Assembly: GCA_019671005.1 (NCBI GenBank)
Contig: CM033724.1
Span: 22,359,786 to 22,423,785 of the forward strand
Length of the DNA: 64,000 bases
From: Hibiscus mutabilis
Lineage: Eukaryota > Streptophyta > Magnoliopsida > Malvales > Malvaceae
Reading direction: 5' to 3'
In this document: one piece after another, positions 1 to 11,699 of the stretch
Position numbering within the stretch: the first letter of the stretch is position 1
How the letters are laid out: each line of letters starts with the position of its first letter
The notes under the pieces: generated by a model
Databases searched by the model: none
Told to the model about the DNA's origin: nothing
What the model saw: only the letters and a program-made list of their open reading frames with translations
Position numbers and translations under genes: made by a program

Positions 1-410
1 AAGCTCATTTAGTTAGGGAGTTACACAACCTATGTTGAATTGTTACATATTTTGGTACTTTTAATGGGAAATGTAGTGTTTTTTGTGGTGCATGCACAAG
101 AACCATTAGAGCTAGAATAAACTCATCGAAGGATAGTAGATCTCTCAGTTGAAGCTGATGAGGCAAGAAGAGTTGGAGATTAATATACTTTTGGCTTACG
201 AGGACTCTCCTTAGATAAACTCATTAAAGATGGCGAGAAAGCAATATCCTCTTAAAGGAGGCTACGTACGCTTTAGGGTTACAAAACCCTAGCTTTCCTC
301 TATATAAGGAAGACTTAGACTACAATTAAAGGGAGCTCAATCACATACGGTAGTCCTTAGTCTTCAGCTATCGGAGAACCACTAGAGTCAAAGTACTAGA
401 GGTGTCTCCA
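1..410 (+). other. Unassigned LTR-like sequence, left of solo LTR
   Basis: No coding region is visible. A plant-type TATA stretch (ctctatataagg, about 299-310) precedes a sequence that looks like a transcript leader. After removal of the solo LTR at 411-1902 it joins directly to 1903 onward. I infer the U3/R part of an older plus-strand LTR whose later part is 1903-2848. The family is not recognised. Confidence 0.35.
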
Positions 411-1902
411 TGATCATCTATGAAATTTCATAGCAATAGTGCAAGCGTACACGGTCGATACAAGTATAGTTGATAGGTTGATCATATTGTATATCGATCC
501 TACGAGGAAAGCAGTTTTTTGCTTATTGATGTCAGTGCAACAGTTCTGAAAATAAAAGGAAATGTGAGTGAAGTTGTGGGTGCTAAGAAATATAAATGCA
601 AAAGATTTCAAAGAGTGATATGGGTGCAATGGCAACAGAATAGTAAAGGAAAAGTATATTTTATAAAAATATTGGATTCCCTCGGTGCAACTCAGCATAT
701 TACCAAATGCTGCAAGGTTAAAGCATGATATGACTATACAACAAGATAAATCAAACATATCGTACTAATTGTCCTTAAACTATCACCTAATGACTTAAAC
801 AAACAAATCTACAACAACTTTTGTTGCTGAGAGATATTACGTGTTCTCGAACGAGTGGACCAATTTAGTTGTGTCCCCACCCAACTTTTATTGTGATGCT
901 CATTAATTTAAACTGTCATTGCATCTCTTAATGTCTGTGGCTGCAATAAACACTTTAGTGCAAAATAGAATTCAAGACCAAAAGTTGAAACAAGAAAGAA
1001 AGCTTCATAAAATAAGTTGAAGTTCACAATCCAAAATAACTCTCGTTCTTAATGAAAGAAATAGTAAATAATCGTTTAAAATATTTACAAAAGAACATGA
1101 AAATCATACAAAAACTTCTATTCCTAGTTGAGTCGGCATGATCCACAAATCCCCATTGCAAAAAGTATTTGAATCCTCGTTGTCACTAAGAGATCTGCCT
1201 CATTGCCACCTTGGTTCACCAGAAAAGGAGCTCAAGACGCCATGGGAGAAGCTTCAAATGAAGGAGAAAATGATCTTTCAAAAAGATGATGATATGAGCC
1301 TCCTCTTTAGTGTAAGAGTATATGTATATATATCCTTTTCATCTTCCAATTGGGTGCTTACAGGTGTCCTTTAAAGATTTGCAGCTGCAAATTTCACACA
1401 TGACAATTGTATTTATGGATAGCTCATCGTCTTTTTGATCTTATCTTTACAGCTATCATTATAGCGACAATGGCTATTTCGATGTACTGGCATTGCAGCG
1501 AGAATTATACTGACATCATGTCCAGACAAAATTTGTTATAACAAACTACCAGCTCATCGTCCTTTGATCTTATCCTTTTGCCAACGTCATTTGATCTTAT
1601 CTTTTTGACATTTGTCAATGGAGTGAGAGTGTCTGGTCACAATAATAAGATGCTTTTACAGCAACATCAGAACTGTAGTGACATATATGGCTGCAATAAA
1701 GAAGGCTTTTTACAGAGGCATTAGAATTTGCAATAAAAACAACAGAATTTACCAAATTCAGTACAAAACACACAAGTACAACTGAGTTCAAGGAAATGAA
1801 TAATTAAACTAAGAAAATGCAAGAAAGTATGCATGAGATACAAATGTGGGGACAAATTAATTGATAAATAGGGGAAAATACATGCTCTTTAGAGTACCAT
1901 CA
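411..1902 (-). repeat. Solo LTR, Athila-like family of element G
   Basis: The block starts TGATCATC and ends ACCATCA and is flanked by CTCCA (406-410) and CTCTA (1903-1907), a 5 bp target site duplication with one mismatch. It matches the 5' LTR of element G (18278-19556) along its length: the start has the same gtgcaagcgtacac stretch, and the other end has the same tgtggggacaaatta stretch. No PBS or purine tract adjoins either end, so it is a solo LTR left by LTR-LTR recombination. The short ORFs at 519-728 and 1138-1374 are not coding. Confidence 0.75.
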
Positions 1903-2848
1903 CTCTACACGACAGAAGCCATTGAGAGAGGCTAAAGGAATGTGGGACCTGTAGCAATAGTTAGAAAGCTTGGAGGAGATCGTCGAGGATGCTTGACCCT
2001 TTTATATCCCTTGCTTGATAATCTGCTATGTTCTTAATTATTTTTATTATGGATGTTTTATACTCAGACATGAGCTAAATACTTTTAGTTGGGTTTATTA
2101 CTTTTTAGGATTTTATGTTTTGAATAGTTTATTTTAATGCTATAGTTCTTTTACTTAATCTATTTTGTTTATCGTTCTTCATGCGTGGTTATTGTAAGAG
2201 CTATCGGGATAGGCCTTTTAATTATCATTTGTGGCTTAATATCGAGAAATTTAGGTTTAACAAAGTGAACAGTGGGGCTAAGCTATTAATTTAGTCTTAA
2301 TCTGGCTTAGACATAAGTTTAGGGTTTCAACGACTAATAAAGAGAACTTAAACAGATAATAGAGTTGTTAAGGTTCATGCAGACATGTATTACCTTAGCT
2401 TCATTGTTATCAACTTCTAGGCATCGAGCGAGTTAGAAGTTCATTAGAAAATCATGTCGAGTAGATAAAGATCTTAATGGTTTATGCAAACATGTTTTGC
2501 CAGTTGCTATAGCATTGAAATAAGTAATCAAGCATAATTCCTAGGCAATAAACCCAACTTCCATAATTATCTATTATCTGCCGCAACATCTATTTGTCTT
2601 GATTATAGCTACTTTACTTTATTTGCTTTTAGTTTTGATAAACCACCATCAAACTAATAATTTATCAATCTCTCTTAAGTATGATCATTTCATATTGATT
2701 GATCCAATCCTTGTGGGTTCGACAATCTACTCTAACATTGCATCACTATTTGACAAGCATTAATTGCAAGAATTTCCATGGTAGTGCCCCGCATATTCCT
2801 GACACAACTCGCATTTTCTGTATGTTGTTGGCAATCTTTATAACTATG
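1903..2848 (+). other. Unassigned LTR-like sequence with U5-type module
   Basis: There is no credible coding region. The stretch around 2703-2725 (atccttgtgggttcgac) resembles the R/U5 junction module that many plant LTRs carry just before their 3' end, as in the 'cctgtggagacgatat' of elements A, B and D. Together with 1-410 it may be the remains of one plus-strand LTR. It abuts the truncated gag of element G near 2849, so a deletion or rearrangement joined them. Confidence 0.3.
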
Positions 2849-3128
2849 AATTTAATCATAGATCTCGAAAGAGAAAACATGAGCAGGCGTCTGTTGAACA
2901 AGTTGAATAGGAGAAACCTTACTCATGCCTTCCATATTCTTGATTTTATTCTCCAAAGGTGAAATTTGAGCTTTAAGAGAAGAAATATCATCCAACTCAA
3001 ACACTCCTGGTGCAGCCTTGCATGAAGCAGCTCTCAAAATAGGATATTGAGAGTCATTTTGTGCAAAATGCTCCAACACTCCAACAACATCATTGTAAGT
3101 GCAATCAAGTAAAGTTCCATTAGATAAT
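2849..3128 (-). pseudogene. Element G gag, downstream fragment
   Basis: The minus-strand frame 3079-2852 reads LEHFAQNDSQYPI..CKAA..ELDDISSLKAQI..LENKIKNMEG..HVFSFEIYD. It is collinear with the gag of F at 8157-8380 (LEQFAQNGSQYPI..HVFSCEICGENH) and includes the coiled-coil-like Leu/Lys stretch before the zinc knuckle. It is the continuation of the gag at 17410-18136, separated by insertion of F. The knuckle itself is cut off at the left edge, so G is truncated here and its pol and 3' LTR are missing. Confidence 0.7.
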
Positions 3129-4344
3129 TGATATCTCTTTTAAGAGCTAGAATTTTCCCTAGATTTTTAGATCTAATTGTCCCCACATTTGTGTTCATTG
3201 CATCTATTTCTTCATTTTCATGTCTATTTTTGGATTTTATCTAACTTATTCTCTTTGGCTCTTGTTTTTATATACTTCTATCTATTTTTGCCTCGTTGTC
3301 GCTACATTTATAATGTTTCTGCAGAGGAAGTTCTCACCACTGCAGCCATTCGACACTGCATCTGATAGTTGTCCAGTCTGCTTAATGATAAGGACGACCC
3401 TCCAGGACAGGTTTCCTTTCTTAGGTGGCCTATAAAAGGACTAATCTGGAGGAGAGAAAGAGTCATGCTATTCCTACTTTTATATCATCTTCAACCTTCG
3501 AGCTTTCTCTACCCTCTCATGGCGGCTGAAGCTTATTTCTGGAGATCCAAGATGAAGTGAGGCAGATTTATCTGAGGAAATGAGGAATCAAGTGCGGAAT
3601 AGAGGAAAATACTTTTTTATCTTCTTAAACTCTTCTTAATTTAGATGTTTGTTGGAGATTACTCTTGGATTTCATGCTTAATCGATGATGGTTTAAACTT
3701 TTGAGCTTTATAAACTTGTTGAAATCTTTTCTCAAGTTTAATATATATTTGTATTACCTTTTTCTTAAGCTTTAATTTTGGGATCTTATTTACATTTTGC
3801 TTGAGAGTGTTAAACTAGTCACTGACATTGACGGATACAGTGGCAAGTCAGGTTAACAAGTTTTAAAATGAAAGTTGGATGGATAAAACGAGAGTTGATC
3901 CAATTGTTCAAATGGTTATAGATACAACTTACAACGAGAGATGAAGCCGCTTTACATCCCAGAGTCTAGTTAAAGATTAAATGGAAGTTAATACTCAAGC
4001 TGGCCTTCTAATTGCTGATTGAGCCATCTTATTCCCTCAAAGTGTACTTGATCTTTCTGCCAAACTGAACCAAGGAGATCTAGGATTTACTTTCATATTT
4101 CTCTATCTCTTTATTTACTCTGTTATTGCTACCACAATTAATCATTTATTCATCTCATTATCCTTTTACTGCAACCACCATTGCACCCACAATTTCCACT
4201 TTTAAAGTATTGCATTGCAGTTACATAAGTCTAATCTGGATACACCATCCTCGCGGGATCGATATTCAAACATGATTTCCTTGTTTCTATTCTTGTATTG
4301 ACAGTGTAGCTTGCACTAATAGTATGACGTTTTCACACCGATCA
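3129..4344 (+). repeat. Element F 5' LTR
   Basis: It begins TGATATCTC and ends CCGATCA, and is homologous over its length to the F 3' LTR (16148-17409), with clear point and small-indel divergence. A U5-type module (ccatcctcgcgggatcgat, about 4245-4263) lies near the 3' end. ORFs at 3177-3560 within it are chance frames. Confidence 0.85.
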
Positions 4345-4350
4345 AGTTTT

Positions 4351-4369
4351 TGCATCGTTGTCATGGATG
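4351..4369 (+). other. Element F primer binding site (decayed tRNA-Asp type)
   Basis: TGCATCGTTGTCATGGATG lies six bases after the LTR end. The family form, seen in B, D and G, is TGGCGCCGTTGCCGGGGAT, complementary to the 3' end of plant tRNA-Asp(GTC). The differences are mainly C-to-T and G-to-A, as expected from deamination of methylated cytosine. Confidence 0.75.
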
Positions 4370-4490
4370 GTTTTATTTAGTTTTTATGTTACTACTTGCA
4401 ATTATGTTTTCTTTATTTAAGTTTGTAGTTATTTCTAATAGCTTTCATTTTGTTCTTCCTTGTCATTTTATTACATTTTGTAGGTGTTGT

Positions 4491-4948
4491 ATGATCATAA
4501 GTGCTCCCACACCACTCTTTGTACCAGATCCAGAAATTGAGAGAACTTTTCGAAGAAGAATTAGAGAACATAGTAGGATAGCAAGACAACCTAACAACAA
4601 TGAGGGTATTCCTCAAGATCCTGAAAACCCACCACTACATCCACCTGCCCAGAACAGAACAATCCTTGAGGTTGTTGTTCCCCAATTGGATGATTTACAA
4701 CTGGAAATTGTTAGACCTCTTATTCAGGCAGGGAATTTTGAGTTAAAGTTGGTTATGTTTCAAATGCTCAACTCCAACGAGCAATATACGAGGTTGCCAC
4801 ATGAAGATGCTCGAGAGCATCTTCAATTTTTCCTTTTAATTTGTGCTTCATTTATCCAACAAGGTGCTCCTGATGATGCCTTCCTGATGCAATTGTTTTT
4901 ATATTCTTTGTAGGGTAGAGCTCGCACATGGTTCTGAGGATTACCTGC
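4491..4948 (+). pseudogene. Element F gag, N-terminal part
   Basis: The frame from ATG 4491 reads APTPLFVPDPEIERTFRRRIRE, the conserved start of Athila-like Gag (compare DPEIERTLQRLRRRIR in A, B and D), followed by a Gag core (FELKLVMFQMLN, EDAREHLQFFLLICASF). A stop at about 4913 interrupts the LYSL.GRARTWF stretch. The reading then continues to LPA, where the solo LTR at 4949 breaks it. The longer frame opening at 4350 starts inside the PBS and leader and is not the natural start. Gag would form the retrotransposon particle. Confidence 0.75.
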
Positions 4949-7853
4949 TGTAATCACTCATTTTTATCTGTTTCTGTTAATATTTTAATATACTAATATA
5001 ATAATTGATTAGTGTGGCTATTGTATGTTTACATATGAACATGTTTGTTATTAATATGTGTGTAATATATGTGTGATGTGTGTAAATGCATGTATAATAC
5101 GATATGTGGTGTATGCGTGCTATATGTGTATTGTTAGTATATATGTCAGTACGTGCATATTCATACTAAGTATGTGTGATTAAGCCATTATATACCAGTT
5201 GGTATGTTATTTTAATTACGTGTGTTATGGATGATATTTTGTATGTGTACCCGTATGTAGTTATGCATGTGTGTATACATATACGATATTATTGTTATAA
5301 TTATTATTATGAATATTATTAATATTAGTATTATCGGGCTATGTTAAGACAGAAGCTAAATAATATAAAACCCAAATATTAATTAACAGTCCAATCCAAT
5401 ATATTACAAAAACCCAAAAATATATATTACAGACACAAAATAACGTTACAAGGCCCATATTGGCCTGACCCACTATATTAAAAACCCTAAAACTAAGTCT
5501 GATAAGTCTCTTTTATCTTGCAGCCGCCGTCATTTGGGCCGTTGGATCAAGTCTTGATCCAACGGTCCAGATCAATCCAAGATAATCCAGCTGGCGCGCA
5601 TGATGTCACTCTCCAGACCGCTAGCCTCCTACTCACGCATGCAACGCACGTGAGAGACCGTTCATTACCTCTCTGCCACGCGTCAAGATCAGATGTAGCT
5701 GCACTCATCTCAAGGCTCGATCTAGGCCGCTCGTCCCCCATGTAATCATAGCCGTTGGATCAGATCTGATCCAACGGCCGTGAATGGATCTGACAGAGGA
5801 CACCACCACCATACTCTCTCCACTCTTCCACCATACCGCCGTACCACCACCATGCTCAGATGCACAAAAAAATGGAAAGACAGGGTGTCAGTACCAAATC
5901 GAACAAGATGTAATATGTATTATATTCTACAAAAAAACAGAGAAAAAAACAAGGATATATTATCCAACAGAAAGTGTATTATAACAAGTTTTCAGAAATA
6001 CAAAAAAAGGAGAGGCAATGCAAGTCCAGTGGTATTTTTTTCTTGCAACTTTTATTGCATGCATACAAAAGAGACGTAGTAAAATAAAAAAAAAAAGAGG
6101 GTTAGAAGTCGTTACCGTCGCCGTCGGTGGATCTCCCCTCACCAGTGATAAGCCTTTTCGGCTTTCCCAAGCCGAACGTGGTGAACTGAAAGGAGTGGGA
6201 GACCCCTTTGTGGCTTCGTTTTGGGTTGAAAACAAAAAAGAGGGGGTTTTTTCGTTTCGTATTTCTTAGATCTAGGACAAATGCAAGCTTTTTCTCTGAA
6301 TCCAAGTTCGGATTCGTGTCAAGGGTGAGGAAGGGTTCATTTTGGTGTATTTTTTGGGGCTCGCCGGTGCCGGTTAGCGGCGGCCGGCGGCGGAGAAGAC
6401 GGCGGCCGATCGCCGGATTCTAGGTTTATCAGGGAAAGTTGAGAGAAAAATAAGAACGAAGGCTCGTTATAAAAACTGAAAAAATGAGTGAAATGGGGAA
6501 ATTTTGGTCCCGGCCAAAAAAGGGGGTATTTATAGGCGTTATTATTTCGTGAAATGGGGAAATTATGTAATAAATCCCCCCGCGCTTTCAACATTTTCAT
6601 TTCTGTCTTGCCGCATGGTATATTTACAATTCCAGTCCCCCTTATATTTCAAAATATTGCAATCCAGTCCCTAAATTACACCGAATCAGTTTTTAAATGG
6701 TAAAATTACCCCTTTAACCATCCCGCGTTTTTGAATTTTTCATTTCGGGTCTGCCCCTTGGTCCAATTACAGTTTTGATCCTTTTAGGTTCTGTCTATTT
6801 CGCATTTTCGTCCTTGAATTACATATTATTGTCCTTTAATTTCTGCCACTGACTTTTATTTCTTTTCATTTCAGTCCTGTTTCCATGTAAATATTCATGT
6901 TTGTATTATAATCGTATATGTTGATGTGGTCTTTTGCCTTATTATATATCCCTCGTATATGCCTTGTATTTTCATGTTTACATGTATATGTGTGTTAAGT
7001 TTATGATGGTTACGTACTTTTTTATTCGGTTATTCGTATAAAGCATGTTATGTTCTAGTTGGCTCGTACACGGCATGTTTTGCATTGTTGTATGTATTGT
7101 ATGTTCTCTTGGCTTTTTAGGTTACGTGTTAGTGTATTTTCTTTTATGTATAATATATTGCTCTATATGTGTTGAAATGTGTTTTATTCTAATATGTGCG
7201 TCTTCTTGAAATATATGTTTTTGTCTATACATGTATTTATTCATGCCTTGTTATCGTGACATGTTAAATTTGTTTTTATCTACTATTAAGCTCGATATGT
7301 ATATGTGTGTTTTAATTACGTATTTTTATTTATGTTAGATTAGTATTCTGTTATGTGAACATTTACTGTCTTTAAATTATCTGTCATGTTTTATATTTTT
7401 GCCACTAAGATTGCATATGATATATAAATTGTCAATGCGGTGCCCTTTTATCCGAGCGTAAACGGGGCCAGTATTAGGCATAGTGATAGTGGTTGGGCGT
7501 TTACTCTCGGATAACGGGGCCCTTAAAATTTATTCGCAATTATGACCGAATTTTAAAATGATCGTCACTTTAAACCGGAAAATTCAATATTAATAAAGCG
7601 GTAATTATTAAAGTACCAATTTTGGGCGGTGTGGGGGTGCTAATCCTTCCCCATCCATAACCGACTCCCGAACCCAATATTTTTTGAATCTCTGGTTTTA
7701 TGGTGTCCGGCCTACCTAAATGGCCGGTGGCAACTCCAATTTTTAATAAAATACGATAATTTCAAAACCCCACGGAATAAATATTTTAATACCCGAAAAA
7801 TCACAAACACCTTCGAAAACACTCGTTTTTTAGCGAAGAAAGACATTGCTACA
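4949..7853 (-). repeat. Solo LTR, Tat/Ogre-like, inserted in gag of F
   Basis: The block begins TGTAATCACTC and ends ATTGCTACA, so its ends form a TGTA..TACA inverted pair. It is flanked by a perfect 5 bp duplication CCTGC (4944-4948 and 7854-7858), and removing it restores gag (..LPAGSITSW..). On the minus strand the start contains TTGGAGTTGCCACC, then GGGAGTCGGTTATG and GGGAAGGATTAGCACCCC, wording I know from Tat/Ogre-type LTRs. A CTATAAATACC box and a GC-rich leader also read on this strand. No internal region is present. The overlapping ORFs on both strands (5518-6600) look like chance frames in GC-rich leader DNA. Confidence 0.75.
6527..6534 (-). promoter_or_regulatory. TATA box of the Tat/Ogre-like solo LTR
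   Basis: On the minus strand CCTATAAATACCCCC is followed by a pyrimidine-rich leader (TTCTTATTTTTCTCTC) and a GC-rich segment with CGCCGCCGG runs. This is the layout expected of an LTR core promoter and 5' leader. Confidence 0.5.
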
Positions 7854-7858
7854 CCTGC

Positions 7859-8450
7859 CGGCTCTATTACATCATGGAATAATCTTGCAATGCATTTTGT
7901 TTTGCGCTTTAATCCATGAACAATAAACTCGCGCCTGAGGAATGATTTTACAGCCTACTATCAGTTAGATGATGAGACTATTCACACTACTTGGGAACGA
8001 TATAAGTCTTTGTTGCAATGATGCCCCAACCACGACACTCAACATGAAAATTAGATTGAATTTTTTTACAATGGGTTAAATGCATCCACAAGACATCTTA
8101 TCGATGGGTCATCTAATGGTCCATTACTTGATTGCACCTGAAATGTTGCTGTTGGTGTGTTAGAGCAATTTGCTCAGAATGGTTCTCAATATCCTATCTC
8201 AAGGGTTGTATCATGCAAAGCTGCACCAAAAGTGTTCAAGCTTGATGATCTATCTTCTTTAGAGGCCCAAATTTGTTCTTTGGAGAACAAAATCAAAAAT
8301 ATAGAGGGAACAAGTAAAGTTGCTCCCATTCAGCTAGCTCAACAAACTATCACTCATGTCTTTTCTTGTGAGATTTGTGGCGAAAACCATGGCTATGAGG
8401 ATTTCCCACAACATGTAGAAAATGCTAGTTATGTCAACAGCATGCGATAA
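7859..8450 (+). pseudogene. Element F gag, C-terminal part with broken zinc knuckle
   Basis: After the solo LTR the frame resumes with GSITSWNNLAMHFVLRFNP and passes several stops (one before VAVGVLEQFAQNG). It reaches a coiled-coil-like segment and then CEICGENHGYEDFPQ. A CCHC knuckle needs a Cys where Phe (of DFPQ) now stands, so the zinc site is damaged. The best open stretch is 8157-8450. Confidence 0.7.
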
Positions 8451-9240
8451 ATTATACGGGAACATCTTACAACACAACTAATTAACAGTCTTGTGGTAAC
8501 TCAAATTTTGCACAGCATTTCGCTCTAGGAACAATTCCTTTCAAGGGAATTCTAGTGTACGCCAAGGAAACTTTAGTTCCTGCTGCAACAATTTACACCA
8601 CAAGCTCCATTGCGCCACAATAGAATACGATGCAACAACAACATATTGTTTCACAATCTCAGCAATCACAGTATGGTGTGCAATCACAATATGGAGCACC
8701 ATCTCAGACTCTGTCTCAGATGAGTCATTATGCTCCCTCAACTATCTCTGACCCATTTACTCTTCTTGAGGAAACGTTGCGTGATCATTTGTCTCGCACG
8801 GAAGCTATAGTGCAAGGTCACTCTTCATCAATACACACTTTGGAAGCTCGGTTGGGGAAGTTAGCTACAGACGTGAATTCTTGACAGTCGGGGACACTTC
8901 TTAGCAACACTGAGAATATGGTGAATAAGGGTAAGGAGCAGTGCAACGCTATTACTCTTTGCAGTGGCAAATAGACTATTAACTCAATGCAACCAGTTCC
9001 CACATCTACTAAAGAACGGGGATAGTCCTATATACATGATCATACAGTAGAAGATGGAGTTAATGATGGTAAGACAAGTAATGTTCCTCCAGTTATTACT
9101 CTGATTCCATCTGTGTTACAACCAAAGTTGTCGCCACAATACCCAATGTCGGCACAACAATTAGATATTCCTTCTCCACCTTTTCCTTAGAAATTAAAAA
9201 TACAGACTCGGATAATTAATTTCAATTCTTTCATAATACT
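8451..9240 (+). pseudogene. Element F gag-protease linker
   Basis: The sequence is a Gln/Ser-rich stretch (8630-8700, QQQHIVSQSQQSQYG) followed by a heptad-like segment (LRDHLSRTEAIVQGHSSSIHTLEARLGKL) that ends at a stop near 8884. It matches in position the ENSLNAFMMK..ENQVGQFAQNL linker of A, B and D. The part 8885-9240 keeps recognisable linker codons (AITLCSGK, PSPPFP) between stops and carries nothing else I can identify. Confidence 0.55.
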
Positions 9241-9790
9241 TTGCAACAACTTACTGTGCAAATTCCTTTGATTGATGCTCTTACACATGTTCCAAATTAT
9301 GCAAAGTTCATGGAGGAAATCCTATCCAAGAAGAAGAACCTCAATGCATTGGAAACCATTACGCTCACTGAGGACTACAGTGCGTTAATATCTACCCCTC
9401 TACCGAGAAAGATAAAGGATCCAAACAGCTTCATCATTCCTTGCTCCATTGATAATCACTAATTTAGTAAAGCTCTTTGTGATTTAGGGACTAGTATCAA
9501 TTTAATGCCACTTTCTACTTTTTAAAAGTTAAGATTGGGGAAATGAAGCCCACTGTAGTCACATTACAATTGGCTGACAGATCTTTGACACATCTGAATG
9601 GTCAAATCAAGGATGTGCTTGTTTATGTGGATAAGTTCTTTTCCCAGCTGGCTTCATTATTATTGATTGCGAGGCTGACAAGGATGTCCCTATCATTCTT
9701 GGTCGCCTATTTTTAGCTACTGGAAAATGAGTTATCGAGTATCAAAAGGTGAACTTACAATGTGAGTTGACAATAACCAAGTTACTTTTG
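9241..9790 (+). pseudogene. Element F aspartic protease region
   Basis: The open stretch 9241-9462 reads QIPLIDALTHVPNYAKFMEEILSKK..PRKIKDPNSFIIPCSI, directly upstream of the retropepsin-like domain. At about 9475-9510 comes ALCDLGTSINLMPLS, the active-site motif in its Athila form (D-L-G). DRSLTHLNGQIKDVLVYVDK and PIILGRLFLATG follow in shifted frames. Stops and at least one frameshift make it non-functional. Confidence 0.7.
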
Positions 9791-10189
9791 AGATGTTCAA
9801 CGCTGATATTGGAAGAAAGTCTGCAGAATGACATCATATCGACATGCTTAACCATATTATTCAAGAAGACCTGCATCATCGCAGTATACTTGTTGCTGAA
9901 GATACTACGCTAACAACAGTAGAAGATCTCCCTAATTGTGACCATATTGTAGAAGTTCTCACTACGACAGTTCACCATAAATGACAAGTTGAATCTTTAG
10001 ATCTCTCTCACGAATCAATTCCTACTTTTAAACCATCTATTAAAGAAGCTCCTACTGTATAACTCAAGCCATTGATAGCTAATCTCAAATACGTATTCCT
10101 TGGAGATGTAGTAACACTCCCAATCATTGTCTCTTCAACTCTAGACGCAATACAAGAATCTAAGTTGATAAATATTCTTAAGCAACATA

Positions 10190-11150
10190 AGTGTGCTATT
10201 TCCTAGACAATTGCATATATTAAAGGCATTAGTTCATCTTTATGCATACACAAGATTAAGCTGGATGACGAGAACAAACAGTTCATTGAGCCACAAAGAA
10301 GATTGAATGAAAAGATAAGGAAGTAGTCAAAAAGAAAATCCTTAAAAGGTTGGACGCAGAAATTATCTATGCAATTTCTGATAGTGCATGGGTTAGTCCA
10401 ATCCACTATGTTCCTAAGAAAAGTGGCATCATTGTAGTTCATAACGATGATGATTAATTGATTCCTACTCGCATTCCTACGGGTAGGCATATTTGTATAG
10501 ATTACAAGTGACTCAATGTAGCCACAAGGAAGGATCATTTCCCTCTTCCTTTCATTGATCAAATATTAGATCGACTTATAGGCAATGAGTATTATTGCTT
10601 TCTAGATGGGTATTCTGGCTACAATCAAATTGCTATTGTACCCGAGGACCAGGAGAAGACTACCTTTACATGCCCATTCAGGACATTTACCTTTTGTCGC
10701 ATGCCTTTTGGTCTTTGCAATGCACCAGCCACATTTCAAGGTGTATGATGGCAATTTTTTTAGATATGATTGACAATTCCTTAGAAATCTTTATGGATGA
10801 TTTTTCGGTGTATTAAAATAATTTCAATCATTGCATCAATAATCTTAAGAAAGTACTATAGCAATATGAGGACACAAATCTGGTTCTAATTTGGGAAAAT
10901 GTCATTTCATAGTCATTGAGAAGAATGTATTGGGCCATAAAATTTCAGAGGCTGGAATTGAGGTTGATAGAGCCAAAATGGATGTAATTGAAAAACTTCC
11001 ATCTCCAACAAATGTGAAGGGTATCCACAATTTTTTAGGCCACGCTGGATTCTATAGAAGATTCATTCAAGATTTTTTGAAGATCACCAAACCTCTATGC
11101 CTATTGTTGGAGCAAGGAAAAAATTGTTTTTGATGATGCATGTCTAGATG
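10190..11150 (+). pseudogene. Element F reverse transcriptase
   Basis: Recognisable blocks in order are CIHKIKLDDENKQFIEPQRR, FLDGYSGYNQIAIVPEDQEK (about 10600-10660) and FGLCNAPATFQ. These are followed by the catalytic FMDDFSVY at about 10790-10813, then the connection NFLGHAGFYRRFIQDFLKIT at 11020-11090. Stops (for example right after FSVY) and frame changes interrupt it throughout. Confidence 0.8.
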
Positions 11151-11600
11151 CATTCAATAAAATCAAAACACAGCTTGTGAACGCACTAATAGTTGTTGCA
11201 CCCAACTGGGAGCAACCTTTTGAACTAATGTATGACGCTAGTGATTTATTTGTGGGGGCAATTTTGGGACAACACAAGGATAAGGTATTTCATGCGATCT
11301 ACTATGCTAGTAAGACTTTAACTGAAGCTCAAATCAATTATACTACTATCGAGAAAAAGTTATTAGCAGTAATTTTTGCTTCTAACAACTTTTGTTCTTA
11401 TTTTGTAAGCACAAAAATTACAGCTTTTATTGATCATTCTGCTTTGAGATACCTTTTTGCAAAGAAAGATGCTAAACCAAGATTAATCCGTTGGATTTTT
11501 TTCTGTAAGAGCTTGATATTGAGATTAAAGACCGTAAAGGGTCAAAAAATAATGTTTTCGGTCACCTTTCGAGGTTGAAACCAGGCAGCAAAGACAGAAA
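11151..11600 (+). pseudogene. Element F RNase H
   Basis: The frame 11177-11578 contains the RNase H acidic set of the gypsy type: YDASD (first Asp), TIEKKLLAVIFA (Glu), IDHSALRYLFAKKDAKPRLI (Asp). The final Asp motif (VADHLSRL in A) is damaged to VFGHLSRL and frameshifted near 11540-11580. The role would be removal of RNA from the RNA-DNA hybrid. Confidence 0.75.
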
Positions 11601-11699
11601 TAAGTTGCAAATTATTGACGCATTTCTTGATGAAAAGCTTTTTGTTGTGAGTGCAACACCGTGATACATTGCTATTGTAAATTTCTTAGTTTATGGAAA

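Noticed and set aside
5518..6600. Protein-coding gene in the GC-rich segment
   Set aside because: ORFs are short, overlap on both strands and have no recognisable domain. The segment is the leader of a solo LTR with target duplication.
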